DNA of 64,000 bases, from the NCBI GenBank assembly GCA_028687995.1, contig JAQTZA010000006.1:32486-96485 (forward strand). The letters run 5' to 3'. The notes under the pieces were generated by a model that ran no database searches, was not told the origin of the DNA, and saw only the letters and a list, made by a program, of their open reading frames with translations. The stretch comes from Bacteroidales bacterium (GTDB lineage: Bacteria > Bacteroidota > Bacteroidia > Bacteroidales > UBA7332). Both the position numbers and the translations under genes were made by a program. This document shows positions 15,623-24,616 of this stretch, piece by piece (position 1 is the first letter of the stretch; each line of letters starts with the position of its first letter).

Positions 15623-17158
15623 TTATAATGGAATATTTCCGTGTTTTTTAGCAGGATTACTGCGGTTCTTGGTGTGAGTCATATTCAAAGCTTGAATAAT
15701 CTTCGCACGTGTTTGTTGTGGCAAAATGATTTCATCCACATAGCCCAATTCTGCAGCACGGTAAGGATTTGAGAATTTCTCTTCATATTCTGCCAACGCT
15801 TTTGCTTTTGTCTCTTCGTCTGCATTTCTGTAAAGAATGTTGACAGCGCCAGCAGCCCCCATCACTGCAATTTCTGCACTTGGGTAAGCAAAACAAGCAT
15901 CAGAACCAGTATGTTTACTTGACATAACGATATATGCACCACCGTATGCTTTACGTGTAATTACTGTTATTTTTGGCACTGTTGCTTCTACAAAAGCGTA
16001 CACGATTTTTGCTCCGTGGCGGATAATTCCATGATGCTCTTGAGTGGTTCCAGGTAAGAATCCAGGAACATCTTCAAACGTTATCAATGGAATATTGAAA
16101 CAGTCGCAGAAACGGATAAAACGAGCTGCTTTGTCAGAAGCATCGATATCAAGTACTCCTGCTAAATAATTGGGTTGATTGGCAACAATACCAACTGTTT
16201 TTCCTCCCAAGTGAGCAAATCCGATGACAATATTTTGTGCAAACAGACCCATTACTTCAAAGAAATATTGGTCATCTACAACCGCTTCAATCAATTCTTT
16301 AATGTCGTAAGGTTTGTTTGGATCCAATGGAACAATGCTATTTAAGCGAGTGTCTTCACGAGACACATCATCCAACGATTTAGCGCGAGGTGCATCTTCC
16401 ATGTTGTTGCTCGGCAAGAAAGACAATAATTCTCGAACCATCATCAAGGTATCTTCTTCACTATCTCCCATGAAGTGAGAAACCCCACTGACAGAGCAAT
16501 GAGTGTGTGCACCACCAAGCTCTTCCTTGGTCACATCTTCATGTGTAACTGTTTTTACAACATCTGGCCCAGTCACAAACATGTGACTTTTCTCTTTCAC
16601 CATGAAGATGAAATCGGTAAGAGCCGGAGAGTAGCAAGCGCCACCAGCACAAGGACCTAGAATAACTGAAATTTGAGGAATCACACCAGATGAAATGGTG
16701 TTTTGGAAAAATATATCTCCATACCCTGCTAAGCTTGCAACTCCTTCTTGAATACGTGCTCCACCTGAATCATTCAATGCAATAATAGGAGCACCCATTT
16801 TGATTGCCATTCGTTGTAGTTTCACGATTTTATTAGCTCCCGTTCTGCTTAGAGAACCACCGAAGACAGTAAAATCATACGCATAAACAAAGATTAAACG
16901 TCCATCTACTCTTCCATGACCAGCAACAATACCATCACCTGCAATTTTGGTTTTTTCCATACCAAAATTATTGCATTGATGAACTACAAATTTGTCAACT
17001 TCAACAAAAGTTCCTTTATCTAGCAATATGTCAATGCGTTCGCGGGCGGTATTTTTGCCCGATTCGTGCTGTTTATTTATTTTGTCGGCACCACCGCCTA
17101 AGTCGGCAATACGGTTTTTTTCTAGGAAAGCTTCTTGGATTTGGTTTTTGTGTTTCAT
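15623..17158 (-). CDS. Acyl-CoA carboxylase carboxyltransferase subunit (propionyl-CoA carboxylase beta-like)
   Basis: The 511-residue protein is a fused beta-type carboxyltransferase that moves CO2 from carboxybiotin to an acyl-CoA or back. Visible signatures are GGGADKINKQHESGKNTARE near the N-terminus, NDSGGARIQEGVASLAGYG (about 125), GPCAGGACYSPALTDF (about 168), and the C-terminal half with FEDVPGFLPGTTQEHHGIIRHG and TRKAYGGAYIVMSSK. This type includes propionyl-CoA carboxylase and methylmalonyl-CoA decarboxylase alpha. It is last in the operon after the biotin carboxylase and carrier genes. In a succinate/propionate-forming Bacteroidales, propionyl/methylmalonyl-CoA is the likely substrate, but acetyl-CoA is not excluded. 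Confidence 0.92.
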   Translation of the reverse strand: MKHKNQIQEAFLEKNRIADLGGGADKINKQHESGKNTARERIDILLDKGTFVEVDKFVVHQCNNFGMEKTKIAGDGIVAGHGRVDGRLIFVYAYDFTVFGGSLSRTGANKIVKLQRMAIKMGAPIIALNDSGGARIQEGVASLAGYGDIFFQNTISSGVIPQISVILGPCAGGACYSPALTDFIFMVKEKSHMFVTGPDVVKTVTHEDVTKEELGGAHTHCSVSGVSHFMGDSEEDTLMMVRELLSFLPSNNMEDAPRAKSLDDVSREDTRLNSIVPLDPNKPYDIKELIEAVVDDQYFFEVMGLFAQNIVIGFAHLGGKTVGIVANQPNYLAGVLDIDASDKAARFIRFCDCFNIPLITFEDVPGFLPGTTQEHHGIIRHGAKIVYAFVEATVPKITVITRKAYGGAYIVMSSKHTGSDACFAYPSAEIAVMGAAGAVNILYRNADEETKAKALAEYEEKFSNPYRAAELGYVDEIILPQQTRAKIIQALNMTHTKNRSNPAKKHGNIPL

Positions 17159-17265
17159 ACAATCTTTTGTTAAGTTTTAAATTATATCGCGTTGCTCAGA
17201 AGTAATGAGGCGGCGCTATAAAATTTTATTTTAATATTATTGTTGAATTCTAAAATTTGAATAAA

Positions 17266-17769
17266 TTATTCAAGTGTTATCAATGTTTGTCCACCATCAA
17301 TTGTATCGCCTTCTGCAACTAAGATTTGTTTAATCGTACATCCTTTTTTTACTTTGTAATCACTCTGCATTTTCATTGCTTCAATCACAATCATTGATTG
17401 TCCTGGCTCTACAACTTGACCTTCCGTAACCAAAATTTTAACCACTTTGCCTGGCATGGGCGAGAAAATACGATCTTGCATTTCGTCGGTGTCATCTTTT
17501 TTTCTGCTTCGCAAATATTTTGCTTGAAGATCAACAATCTGAACCGGAAACGTATTGAAATGAGTGTTTACGATGTAGGATTTTCCATTGTCTGATTTTG
17601 TAATTTCGGCATTGTAGGATTTGCCATTATTTAAGATTGAGCAAACACCATTTTCTGCCATCACAACATCCAAATCATAGGTTTTATCATCGATTTGAAT
17701 AACGACTTTGTTGTCCTCTTTGCTGATTAGTTCTACTTGAGCTATTCTGTCTCCAATATGAATTTCCAT
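17266..17769 (-). CDS. Biotin carboxyl carrier protein
   Basis: The 167-residue protein ends in a biotinyl domain: PMPGKVVKILVTEGQVV then VIEAMKMQSDYK, with the biotin-accepting Lys at residue 133. The N-terminal half is a beta-rich domain likely to bind the partner subunits, joined by a short charged linker (RSRKKDDTDEMQD). It lies between the biotin carboxylase (43-base gap) and the carboxyltransferase (107-base gap), so the three form one complex. No hydrophobic segment is present, so the complex is soluble and not a sodium-pumping decarboxylase by itself. Confidence 0.93.
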   Translation of the reverse strand: MEIHIGDRIAQVELISKEDNKVVIQIDDKTYDLDVVMAENGVCSILNNGKSYNAEITKSDNGKSYIVNTHFNTFPVQIVDLQAKYLRSRKKDDTDEMQDRIFSPMPGKVVKILVTEGQVVEPGQSMIVIEAMKMQSDYKVKKGCTIKQILVAEGDTIDGGQTLITLE

Positions 17770-17812
17770 AATTTCTTCTTAATTAGCATCCAATCTGATT
17801 AGATTGAGTTGA

Positions 17813-19327
17813 TTAGATTCTTAACATTGCTTTTTGTTTGCCAAATTCTCTCCAACGACTAATCGGTCTATTATCCGTATCTTGAGGAGCATTTTCTTCG
17901 AGATTCAAAATGTAATCTACATAAGCCGCAATGATGGCAATGTCTTCTGTTTCATCCTTTGTACCTTCGTATGTGGTTTTAAGCAGAAAATCGCTGTTTT
18001 TTTCAATAAAGTGAGTGTCATATTTGCCCGATACGAAATCAGGAGTGTCCATGATTCGACGTAAATAGCTGATATTTGATTTGATTCCCGTGATTTTGTA
18101 TTCATGCAAAACACGTCTCATACGTTCGATAGCATATTCACGGTTGACAGCCCAAACAATAAGTTTCCCCATCATTGGATCGTAATGCATCGGAATTTCA
18201 TAACCTTCATACACATAACTGTCAACGCGGGTTCCAATACCCAGAGGCTCTGTCAATTGTTTGATAATGCCAGGACTTGGCATAAAATTGTTTTCAGTAT
18301 CCTCAGCGCAAATACGGCATTCAATAGCGTGACCAATTTGTACAATGTCTGATTGTTTAAGTCTGAGAGGAAGATTGTTTGCGATGTTGATTTGCTCTTT
18401 TACTAAGTCGATTGATAATACTTCTTCGGTAATAGGATGCTCAACTTGCAAGCGAGTATTCATTTCAAGGAAGTAGAAATTGTGATCGTTGTCAACCAAA
18501 AACTCTATTGTTCCTGCACCAGAGTAGTTAACTGCCTTCGCAGCCATTACAGCCTTTTCTCCCATTTCGGCACGAAGTGCGGGTGTCATCAAAGGTGATG
18601 GGCTCTCTTCGACAATTTTTTGGTGGCGACGTTGAACGGAACATTCACGTTCACACAAATGGATTACGTTCCCATGATTGTCTCCTAAAATCTGAAATTC
18701 GATGTGGTGAGGAGATTCTATGTATTTTTCAATGTAAACAATGTCATTGCCGAATGAGTTTGCAGCTTCTGATTTCGCAGAGAAAAAAGCGTCTTCAATT
18801 TCGCTCTCTTGACGAATCAATCTCATACCTTTGCCACCACCACCGGCAGTCGCCTTCAACATTACTGGAAGTCCGATGGTTTTTACCATCTCTTTCATCT
18901 GTTCGATGGTCTTCAAGTTGTCTTGAGAACCAGGAACAACAGGTACGCCTGCCGCAATCATCGTTTCGCGTGCCGATATTTTATCACCCATGGCAATCAT
19001 CGCTTCTGCTGATGGACCAACAAATATAATACCTTCGGCTTTGCATCGTCTTACAAATGCTGAACTTTCCGATAAAAATCCATACCCTGGATGAATGGCA
19101 TCAGCGCCAAATCGTTTGGCTGCTTCGATGATATTATCAATAACTAAATAACTCTCTTTGGAGGATGCCGGCCCGATACAACAGGCTTCGTCGGCGTATA
19201 AAACATGACCAGAGGTTCTGTCTGCTTCTGAATAGACTGCTACTGTTTTTATTCCCATCTCTTTGCAAGAACGCATCACGCGAATCGCAATTTCACCTCT
19301 ATTTGCAATAAGTATTTTTTTTATCAT
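17813..19327 (-). CDS. Biotin carboxylase subunit
   Basis: The 504-residue ATP-grasp enzyme carboxylates biotin with bicarbonate and ATP. It begins IKKILIANRGEIAIRVMRSC, followed by IHPGYGFLSE (about 79), the glycine-rich loop KATAGGGGKGMRLI (about 158), RDCS-type motif LCERECSVQRRHQKIVEE (about 220), and FLEMNTRLQVEHPITEE (about 280). It is longer than E. coli AccC by a C-terminal tail of about 50 residues (ending REFGKQKAMLRI), as in the alpha subunits of propionyl-CoA carboxylases lacking the fused BCCP. It is first in the operon, behind a TTG-N23-TACTTTTG promoter. Confidence 0.94.
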   Translation of the reverse strand: MIKKILIANRGEIAIRVMRSCKEMGIKTVAVYSEADRTSGHVLYADEACCIGPASSKESYLVIDNIIEAAKRFGADAIHPGYGFLSESSAFVRRCKAEGIIFVGPSAEAMIAMGDKISARETMIAAGVPVVPGSQDNLKTIEQMKEMVKTIGLPVMLKATAGGGGKGMRLIRQESEIEDAFFSAKSEAANSFGNDIVYIEKYIESPHHIEFQILGDNHGNVIHLCERECSVQRRHQKIVEESPSPLMTPALRAEMGEKAVMAAKAVNYSGAGTIEFLVDNDHNFYFLEMNTRLQVEHPITEEVLSIDLVKEQINIANNLPLRLKQSDIVQIGHAIECRICAEDTENNFMPSPGIIKQLTEPLGIGTRVDSYVYEGYEIPMHYDPMMGKLIVWAVNREYAIERMRRVLHEYKITGIKSNISYLRRIMDTPDFVSGKYDTHFIEKNSDFLLKTTYEGTKDETEDIAIIAAYVDYILNLEENAPQDTDNRPISRWREFGKQKAMLRI

Positions 19328-19386
19328 AGAAATATATTATTGTGGTTTTGTGTGTGATTTGAATGTCTAACAATGCCAAAACGAGG

Positions 19387-19421
19387 CAAAAGTAAGGAGA
19401 ATTTATTAAGAAAGCATCAAA
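19387..19421 (-). promoter_or_regulatory. Promoter of the acyl-CoA carboxylase operon
   Basis: Minus-strand -7 box TACTTTTG at 19387-19394 with a TTTG element at 19418-19421; the spacing from TTG is 23 bases. Transcription would begin near 19380, about 50 bases before the start codon. Confidence 0.65.
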
Positions 19422-19760
19422 ATAATGATGTTTTTGCACAATTATTCAGATTTTGTGCATTCGATTTGGTCTATAAGCAGATTAAAAATATTCATTATCT
19501 GAATGTTAGGTTAATATACCTATTGAATGTAATTTATTGCATGGGTATCTATTTGAAAAGAATAGCCAAGTTTGCCCAAATAATAATATTTTTTTAAATA
19601 ATCAGTGATTTGATTAGGGTGAAATCGTTGCATTACGGTTATGTGTTGTAGATAAAATCAGTATTTCATATACGAATAAGATTAATCTGAAGCGAAAAAA
19701 AGAGTTGGCTACAACTAAAAATAGTTTCTACTTATTTAATGGGGTGTTTTACTGAATTTG
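19422..19760. other. AT-rich intergenic stretch with no gene
   Basis: This divergent spacer between the carboxylase operon and the 19865 lipoprotein gene has no supported coding frame. An open frame across its left part (19373-19597) lacks a start context, covers the carboxylase promoter and has no recognisable sequence. No hairpin with a U-tract, riboswitch-like or tRNA-like fold was seen. Confidence 0.6.
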
Positions 19761-19792
19761 TTTGCAATAAAAGAATGGTAATGATATTTTTG
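19761..19792 (+). promoter_or_regulatory. Promoter TTTG-N20-TATTTTTG
   Basis: TTTG at 19761-19764 and TATTTTTG at 19785-19792, 20 bases apart, match the Bacteroidota consensus. Transcription of the lipoprotein gene would start near 19798, leaving a leader of about 65 bases. Confidence 0.75.
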
Positions 19793-19864
19793 CGAAGTAA
19801 TTACAATGCAATTTTACCCATTGACCCAAGAAAATTAAATTAGTAACAATTAAAATTTATAGTT

Positions 19865-20962
19865 ATGAAAACGAAGAGTTTTTATTTAGCGCTTATCTCT
19901 TTCGCAATGATTGCATGGAGTTGTAGCAAATCAGATGATGTAGTCGGTACTGGCAATTCTGCCTCTCTGAAATCTTCTATTAATACAAGTGTGCAGAATC
20001 TGAACACGGCATTAAGTAAGATTACGTCATCTACTGGTTACCAGTTGTTGTCAGATGGAGTTACAATGAAAAGTACAGCAGAATCTCCTGTTGATTCTCT
20101 TTTGACCAATCAGATTCTTTTGTCTGATATTGCTGGAGAGTACAACTATATGATGCCATCCACTAAAAGAGGATCCATCAATAGCCAACGTTTCTTTACC
20201 AAAGTGGCAGAAAATCCATTGATGTTGATTCGTTTACCAGAGGAAAAGGTGAAGAATTGGAAGACAATGTTGACATACCACGCAGCTGACACGGCATTGG
20301 TAAATAACTACGTGATTAGTTTATCGGAATATGAATACAAATTTCACAATTATGTAGGATGGACTTATAAAATGGCCTCTGGAATCAATGTAAAAGGAGT
20401 GGATGCAGGTGTATTGAGAATATCTTCATCAAACAACAAAATACAGGGTTACAAGTATTCTTCTGAGTTTGATTTTGCAGGAGGTTACAAAACCATTTGT
20501 TCATACACTACAGGTGATACTATTGTGTCAGATTATGCCATTACCGATGGCACAAAAACACTTTACGAAGAAAAATATACTGCCATCAAAACAAATGCAG
20601 ATTTCAAACATCGTGAAAAGGAGTTCTCTTTAACCATTGGCGACGTGAAGATTGTGAGAAATGCAAGCCTTGGCAAAGCTGGTCTAGATAGTGCAAAAGT
20701 TTATGTTGCAGGTGTTTTGCAAGTAAATTCGAAAGTGACAATTGTGGATAAAACTACTGATCCGACAGCAACTTCAGTAACTCAAAAGAAAAGAGAGTTA
20801 CAGATCACATTTGATGATGGCACGATAGCTACATTCTCTCAATTAGCAGGTGCTGCCATTACCAACATCAGCGATTTGTTCACAACAATGCGTCAAGTAA
20901 CGTTCTCTACCAATGTAGTTGACTGGATTGCCTGGGATACGTACAAAGCAAATAAGAAATAA
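19865..20962 (+). CDS. Lipoprotein of unknown function
   Basis: The 365-residue product has a signal peptide ending in the lipobox IAWSC, followed by Ser-Lys-Ser-Asp. The acidic residues after Cys resemble the surface-export signal of Bacteroidota lipoproteins. The mature part is a long, mostly beta-rich region with no Cys other than the lipidated one and several in the middle (SYTTGD context). I recognise no domain. It has its own promoter and a 185-base gap to the next gene, the sensor kinase. A surface or periplasmic binding role is possible. Confidence 0.7.
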   Translation: MKTKSFYLALISFAMIAWSCSKSDDVVGTGNSASLKSSINTSVQNLNTALSKITSSTGYQLLSDGVTMKSTAESPVDSLLTNQILLSDIAGEYNYMMPSTKRGSINSQRFFTKVAENPLMLIRLPEEKVKNWKTMLTYHAADTALVNNYVISLSEYEYKFHNYVGWTYKMASGINVKGVDAGVLRISSSNNKIQGYKYSSEFDFAGGYKTICSYTTGDTIVSDYAITDGTKTLYEEKYTAIKTNADFKHREKEFSLTIGDVKIVRNASLGKAGLDSAKVYVAGVLQVNSKVTIVDKTTDPTATSVTQKKRELQITFDDGTIATFSQLAGAAITNISDLFTTMRQVTFSTNVVDWIAWDTYKANKK

Positions 20963-21098
20963 GTAGTTTTAATTAATTAGTTTTTTGGTTGAGTAATGGA
21001 GAGGCTGTTTCGTAAGATTCAGTCTCTTCTTTTTTTAATTCATTTGACTGAATAGGATTAGACTTTGACTGAGTTTTATCTTCAATCTGCTGATAACG

Positions 21099-21130
21099 TT
21101 TGGCATTGTTACCATAGAAGTTTATATTTG
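21099..21130 (+). promoter_or_regulatory. Promoter TTTG-N20-TATATTTG of the kinase/regulator pair
   Basis: TTTG at 21099-21102 and TATATTTG at 21123-21130 with a 20-base spacer; the start ATG lies 17 bases past the box. Confidence 0.75.
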
Positions 21131-21147
21131 TGAAATAAATAGATCTG

Positions 21148-22305
21148 ATGAAAGAGAAAGCGTTAAATATCAAAATGATTGAATTGATTGTGTTTGTTCT
21201 TATTTGGACAGCCATATTCTCGATTCCATTTTTCAACCAAAGGATTTATAATACGGTAAGTTGGGATAAAGTGACGAAAGAGTGGATAAGAATGTCGTCT
21301 TATCTGATCATTTTTATCCTGAATATCTATGTTCTTGTTCCTCAACTCTTGTTTAAAAAGAAATACGTTCTCTATTTAAGCATCTCTTTTCTGGTCATTT
21401 TAGTGGTTTTTGGCATTAGTATGATGTTTCGAGACTATCTTTTCCCTCGACAAATAGCCATGCCACCCATGGATTTTGGTCCTGGTATGCCACCTATGGA
21501 GCTAAACTCAGGTATGCCAGCACCACTTGGCTACAAACCGGCGATTCCCATTCCTGAGAAATCAATATTCATGATTTTTGCAGATAATTTTATGATTTCT
21601 ATCCTCGTGGTGGGCGCAGGGACTTCCGTGAAGATGCTTTCGAAATGGTTGAACGAAGAGGGTAAACGCAAAGATGTGGAGAAGGAACAACTCAAAACAG
21701 AATTGGCGTTTCTTCGTCATCAGGTTAGTCCTCATTTTTTTATGAATACGTTGAATAACATTCATGCTCTAATAGACATCAATACCGAAACGGCGAAAGA
21801 TTCAATTATTAGACTTTCAACGCTGATGCGTTATTTGCTCTATGAAACAGCTCATGGGCAAACGAGTCTGAAAAAAGAGGTAGAGTTTATCGAAAGTTAT
21901 ATTGCGCTGATGCAGTTGCGTTTTTCTAAGAAAGTAACAATTTCGGTTGAAGTACCAACCACGATACCTGATATTCAGATACCTCCCATGTTGTTTATTT
22001 CCATTCTCGAGAATTCTTTTAAGCATGGAGTGAGTTATCAGGCTGAATCGTATGTAATTTTCAAATTAGAACTAAACGATAACAGCCTCAAATGTGTCGT
22101 TAAAAACAGCAAACATAAATCGAAGGAGAATGCCGATAAAACGAATTCAGGAATCGGATTGTCAAACATTAGAAAAAGTCTTGCATTGCTTTATGGCGAA
22201 GATTATACACTCGACATTTTTGATCAACCAACCGATTTTGAGGTAGAGTTGACAATCCCTATTTATGAAACGAATGTCTCGAAAAGCGAGATCCCTGAAT
22301 CATAA
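21148..22305 (+). CDS. LytS/YehU-type sensor histidine kinase with a Met/Pro-rich loop
   Basis: The 385-residue protein has four predicted membrane helices (about 10-30, 45-70, 75-95, 140-165). The cytosolic part has the His_kinase domain of the LytS class: phospho-acceptor His in FLRHQVSPHFFMNTLNNIHAL (about 195) and an ATPase region with ISILENSFKHGV (about 287) and SGIGLSNIRKSL (about 345). Between helices three and four there is an unusual stretch with repeated MPPM and GMP motifs rich in Met and Pro, outside the membrane by the predicted topology. Met clusters of this sort can bind copper or silver, but that is only a suggestion. The partner regulator follows after 43 bases. Confidence 0.88.
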   Translation: MKEKALNIKMIELIVFVLIWTAIFSIPFFNQRIYNTVSWDKVTKEWIRMSSYLIIFILNIYVLVPQLLFKKKYVLYLSISFLVILVVFGISMMFRDYLFPRQIAMPPMDFGPGMPPMELNSGMPAPLGYKPAIPIPEKSIFMIFADNFMISILVVGAGTSVKMLSKWLNEEGKRKDVEKEQLKTELAFLRHQVSPHFFMNTLNNIHALIDINTETAKDSIIRLSTLMRYLLYETAHGQTSLKKEVEFIESYIALMQLRFSKKVTISVEVPTTIPDIQIPPMLFISILENSFKHGVSYQAESYVIFKLELNDNSLKCVVKNSKHKSKENADKTNSGIGLSNIRKSLALLYGEDYTLDIFDQPTDFEVELTIPIYETNVSKSEIPES

Positions 22306-22348
22306 CATCCATCTATTCCCCCATTTATGATATTCTAAATTTACAACA

Positions 22349-23068
22349 ATGAAAATAAAATGTCTTGCCATTGACGACGAACCTCTTGCTCTAAAACAAA
22401 TAGCGGCATATATTGACAAAACACCTTTCTTAGAACCCATCGCGTTTTGCCAAAGTGCGTTCGAAGCCATTGAATATTTGACTAAAAATGAGATAGACTT
22501 GATGTTTGTTGATATCAATATGCCCGATATCAACGGACTCGATTTTGTGAAATCATTGGAGAAAAAGCCGCAGGTGATTTTTACTACAGCGTATAGCGAA
22601 TATGCGATAGAGGGGTTTCAGGTCGATGCTCTCGATTATATCTTGAAACCTATCAGCTATGCGGTATTCTTGAAAGCTGCCAACAAAGCCAAAGCGTGGT
22701 TCGAACTCAACCAGAAACAAGCCGAAGTGGTGCAGACTACTCAAGATTTCTTGTTTGTAAAATCGGAATACAAGCTGATTCGAATCCTGCTTTCAGAGAT
22801 AAAGTACATCGAAAGCGCCAACGAATACATTCAGATTCATCTGATTAATAATGAATCGGTGACAACCCTCATCCGACTCAAAGTGATGGAAGAACAACTA
22901 CCCAAGGATAAGTTTATGCGTGTTCATCGCTCCTTTATCGTCAATCTCGATCGGGTGAAAGTGATAGAACGAAACCGCATTATTTTCGATAAAAATGTTT
23001 ACATTCCCATCGGCGAGCAATACAAAGAACAATTTCAGGCATTCATCGACAAGACTTTCTTGATGTAA
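22349..23068 (+). CDS. LytTR-family response regulator
   Basis: The 239-residue protein has an N-terminal receiver (CLAIDDEPLALKQI with the acidic pair; phospho-accepting Asp in LMFVDINMPDINGLDF near residue 54; Lys in DYILKPISYAVF near 101). The C-terminal LytTR DNA-binding domain has the family pattern FLFVKSEYKLIRI, IKYIESANEYIQIHL and FMRVHRSFIVNLDRV. It pairs with the upstream kinase and has no other regulator beside it. Its targets are not in evidence. The adjacent lipoprotein genes are the obvious candidates. Confidence 0.93.
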   Translation: MKIKCLAIDDEPLALKQIAAYIDKTPFLEPIAFCQSAFEAIEYLTKNEIDLMFVDINMPDINGLDFVKSLEKKPQVIFTTAYSEYAIEGFQVDALDYILKPISYAVFLKAANKAKAWFELNQKQAEVVQTTQDFLFVKSEYKLIRILLSEIKYIESANEYIQIHLINNESVTTLIRLKVMEEQLPKDKFMRVHRSFIVNLDRVKVIERNRIIFDKNVYIPIGEQYKEQFQAFIDKTFLM

Positions 23069-23167
23069 ATGTGTATTTTTAGAGGCAATTTCTAAGTTTT
23101 GACTTGAAATATTTTTACCTTAGCCGTTCAAAAATATTTTTCACATCATTTCTTTACACGTTTGCCT

Positions 23168-24328
23168 ATGAAACGCCTTTTATTCGCCCTTTCCATAGTT
23201 ATTCTCACTGCTTGTGGGTCATCTAAAAAAGCTCTTCAAAATGGTCGTTTCGACGAAGCCATTCAACGTTCGGTAAAGAGTTTGCTTAAAAATCCAGAGA
23301 AAGAGAAAGAGATAAATATTTTATCTCAAGCTTATGTCAAAGCTGAACAAATTGATTTAGAAAGAATCCAATTCTTGAAAGCAGGATCAGAAGAATCTGC
23401 TTGGGAAGAGATTTTCAATCGGTACAATGATTTGCAGAGCCGTCAGACATTGGTCTCCAGTTTGCCGCACACCACTTTGCAAGCGATTCAGTTTTCTCCC
23501 AAAGACTTCTCTCGTGATTTGTTTGCTGCCAAGAAACGAGCATCCGATTTCCTTTATCAACGTGCACTCGCGGAGCTGTCTGCCGGTAATCGCTACAAGG
23601 CACGCGATGCATTCTACGATTTGCAAAAGGTGAAACGCTACTCACCCGACTACAAAGATGTGGATCGCCGTCTCGACGAAGCCGCTTATAAAGGCACCAA
23701 TCAGGTACTATTCAAAATTAGAAATGGGGCGAATGTCATCATTCCGCGAGAATTGGAAGCTGAAGTGCTTAAAATCAGCATGAAAGATTTGAATGTCGAT
23801 TGGCTTAACTACGACACCAAGGCAATAGCCGGCACCACGTATGACTACTACATTATTCTGACCATAAAATCAATTTTTGTATCGCCAGAACAGGTGAAAG
23901 AGACCGAATTTACAGACGAAAAAGAGATTCAAGATGGTTTCAAATACCAACTTGATAAGAAAGGAAACGTGGCAAAAGATTCGGCAGGAAACGATATCAA
24001 GCTACCTATCTACAAGAAAATAACCTGCAAAGTAATAGAAACGCGTCAGTGGAAGACATCGTTAATCGGTGGCTCTCTCGATTACCTCGATGCGCGATCA
24101 AATCAACTAATCAAAACAGTACCAATTTCTGCAGAAATGGTGTTTGAGAACCGAGCGGCCACGGCAGTTGGGGATAAAGAGGCTCTCAAGCAAGAATCTC
24201 GCAAATGGTTGGGCAATCGCATCGTGCCATTTCCCACAAACGAGCAGATGGTGTTTGATGGGGGCGCGGTGCTAAAAGACAAGGTAAAAGAGACGCTTTG
24301 GAACAACCGTAAATGGCTGAAAGAGTAG
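23168..24328 (+). CDS. Lipoprotein with TPR-like N-terminal helices
   Basis: The product of about 386 residues has a signal peptide and lipobox (LTACGSSKKAL). Helical N-terminal repeats follow (NGRFDEAIQRSVKSLLKNPE and similar), which look TPR-like, then a beta-rich C-terminal half (YDYYIILTIKSIFV, YKKITCKVIETRQWK). I chose ATG 23168 over an in-frame TTG two codons upstream. It comes 99 bases after the response regulator gene and may share its transcript. Function is unknown; the domain mix suggests an outer-membrane-associated scaffold. Confidence 0.7.
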   Translation: MKRLLFALSIVILTACGSSKKALQNGRFDEAIQRSVKSLLKNPEKEKEINILSQAYVKAEQIDLERIQFLKAGSEESAWEEIFNRYNDLQSRQTLVSSLPHTTLQAIQFSPKDFSRDLFAAKKRASDFLYQRALAELSAGNRYKARDAFYDLQKVKRYSPDYKDVDRRLDEAAYKGTNQVLFKIRNGANVIIPRELEAEVLKISMKDLNVDWLNYDTKAIAGTTYDYYIILTIKSIFVSPEQVKETEFTDEKEIQDGFKYQLDKKGNVAKDSAGNDIKLPIYKKITCKVIETRQWKTSLIGGSLDYLDARSNQLIKTVPISAEMVFENRAATAVGDKEALKQESRKWLGNRIVPFPTNEQMVFDGGAVLKDKVKETLWNNRKWLKE

Positions 24329-24386
24329 CTCACCCACTTAAATCATAGCCAAGTTCACCATAATCATAAACTATCGTGACAAAAAC

Positions 24387-24575
24387 CTAAATGCATTTAC
24401 CTTTTTCCTGAATTCATTGATGTAAAAGGTAAATGAATTCACCTCAGAGGTCAATTCATTTAGGTGAAAGGTTAATTAATTCACCTCCGACATGAATTAA
24501 TTCAGGTCAGAAGTAAATTAATTGAATTCAGAAGTCAATTCATTCATGTAAAAGGTAAATGAATTCAACTTTGAA
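24387..24575. repeat. Nine-unit array with an exact 21-bp period
   Basis: Nine consecutive 21-base units, none shortened or lengthened, share a core AAT[T/G][A/C]ATT followed by CACCT or similar. On the minus strand the units read as heptapeptides such as LNSFTFY, MNELTSE, LNELTSE and VNSFTFY, with three in-frame TAA codons all at the third heptad position. The units are close to self-complementary: neighbouring ones form long hairpins (for example AAATGAATT at 24431-24439 with AATTCATTT at 24453-24461). The array lies in the gap between converging genes, before a terminator. Confidence 0.9.
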
Positions 24576-24580
24576 GTGGG

Positions 24581-24616
24581 AGGGGGTACTTCCGAAGTAC
24601 CCCCTTTGGGGGTTTT
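24581..24616 (+). terminator. Strong terminator after the 23168 lipoprotein gene
   Basis: AGGGGGTACTT-CCG-AAGTACCCCCT (24581-24605) is a perfect 11-bp hairpin. A second option, CCCCC-TTT-GGGGG followed by TTTTT (to 24616), gives the U-tract on the plus strand. It ends at the stop codon of the converging methyltransferase gene. Confidence 0.8.

Noticed and set aside
19373-19597. Open frame of 74 codons left of the 19865 gene
   Set aside because: It overlaps the carboxylase promoter, has no start context and no recognisable sequence features.
24387-24575. CRISPR-like array
   Set aside because: The 21-base units are contiguous without unique spacers, the repeats are too divergent, and no cas genes are present.
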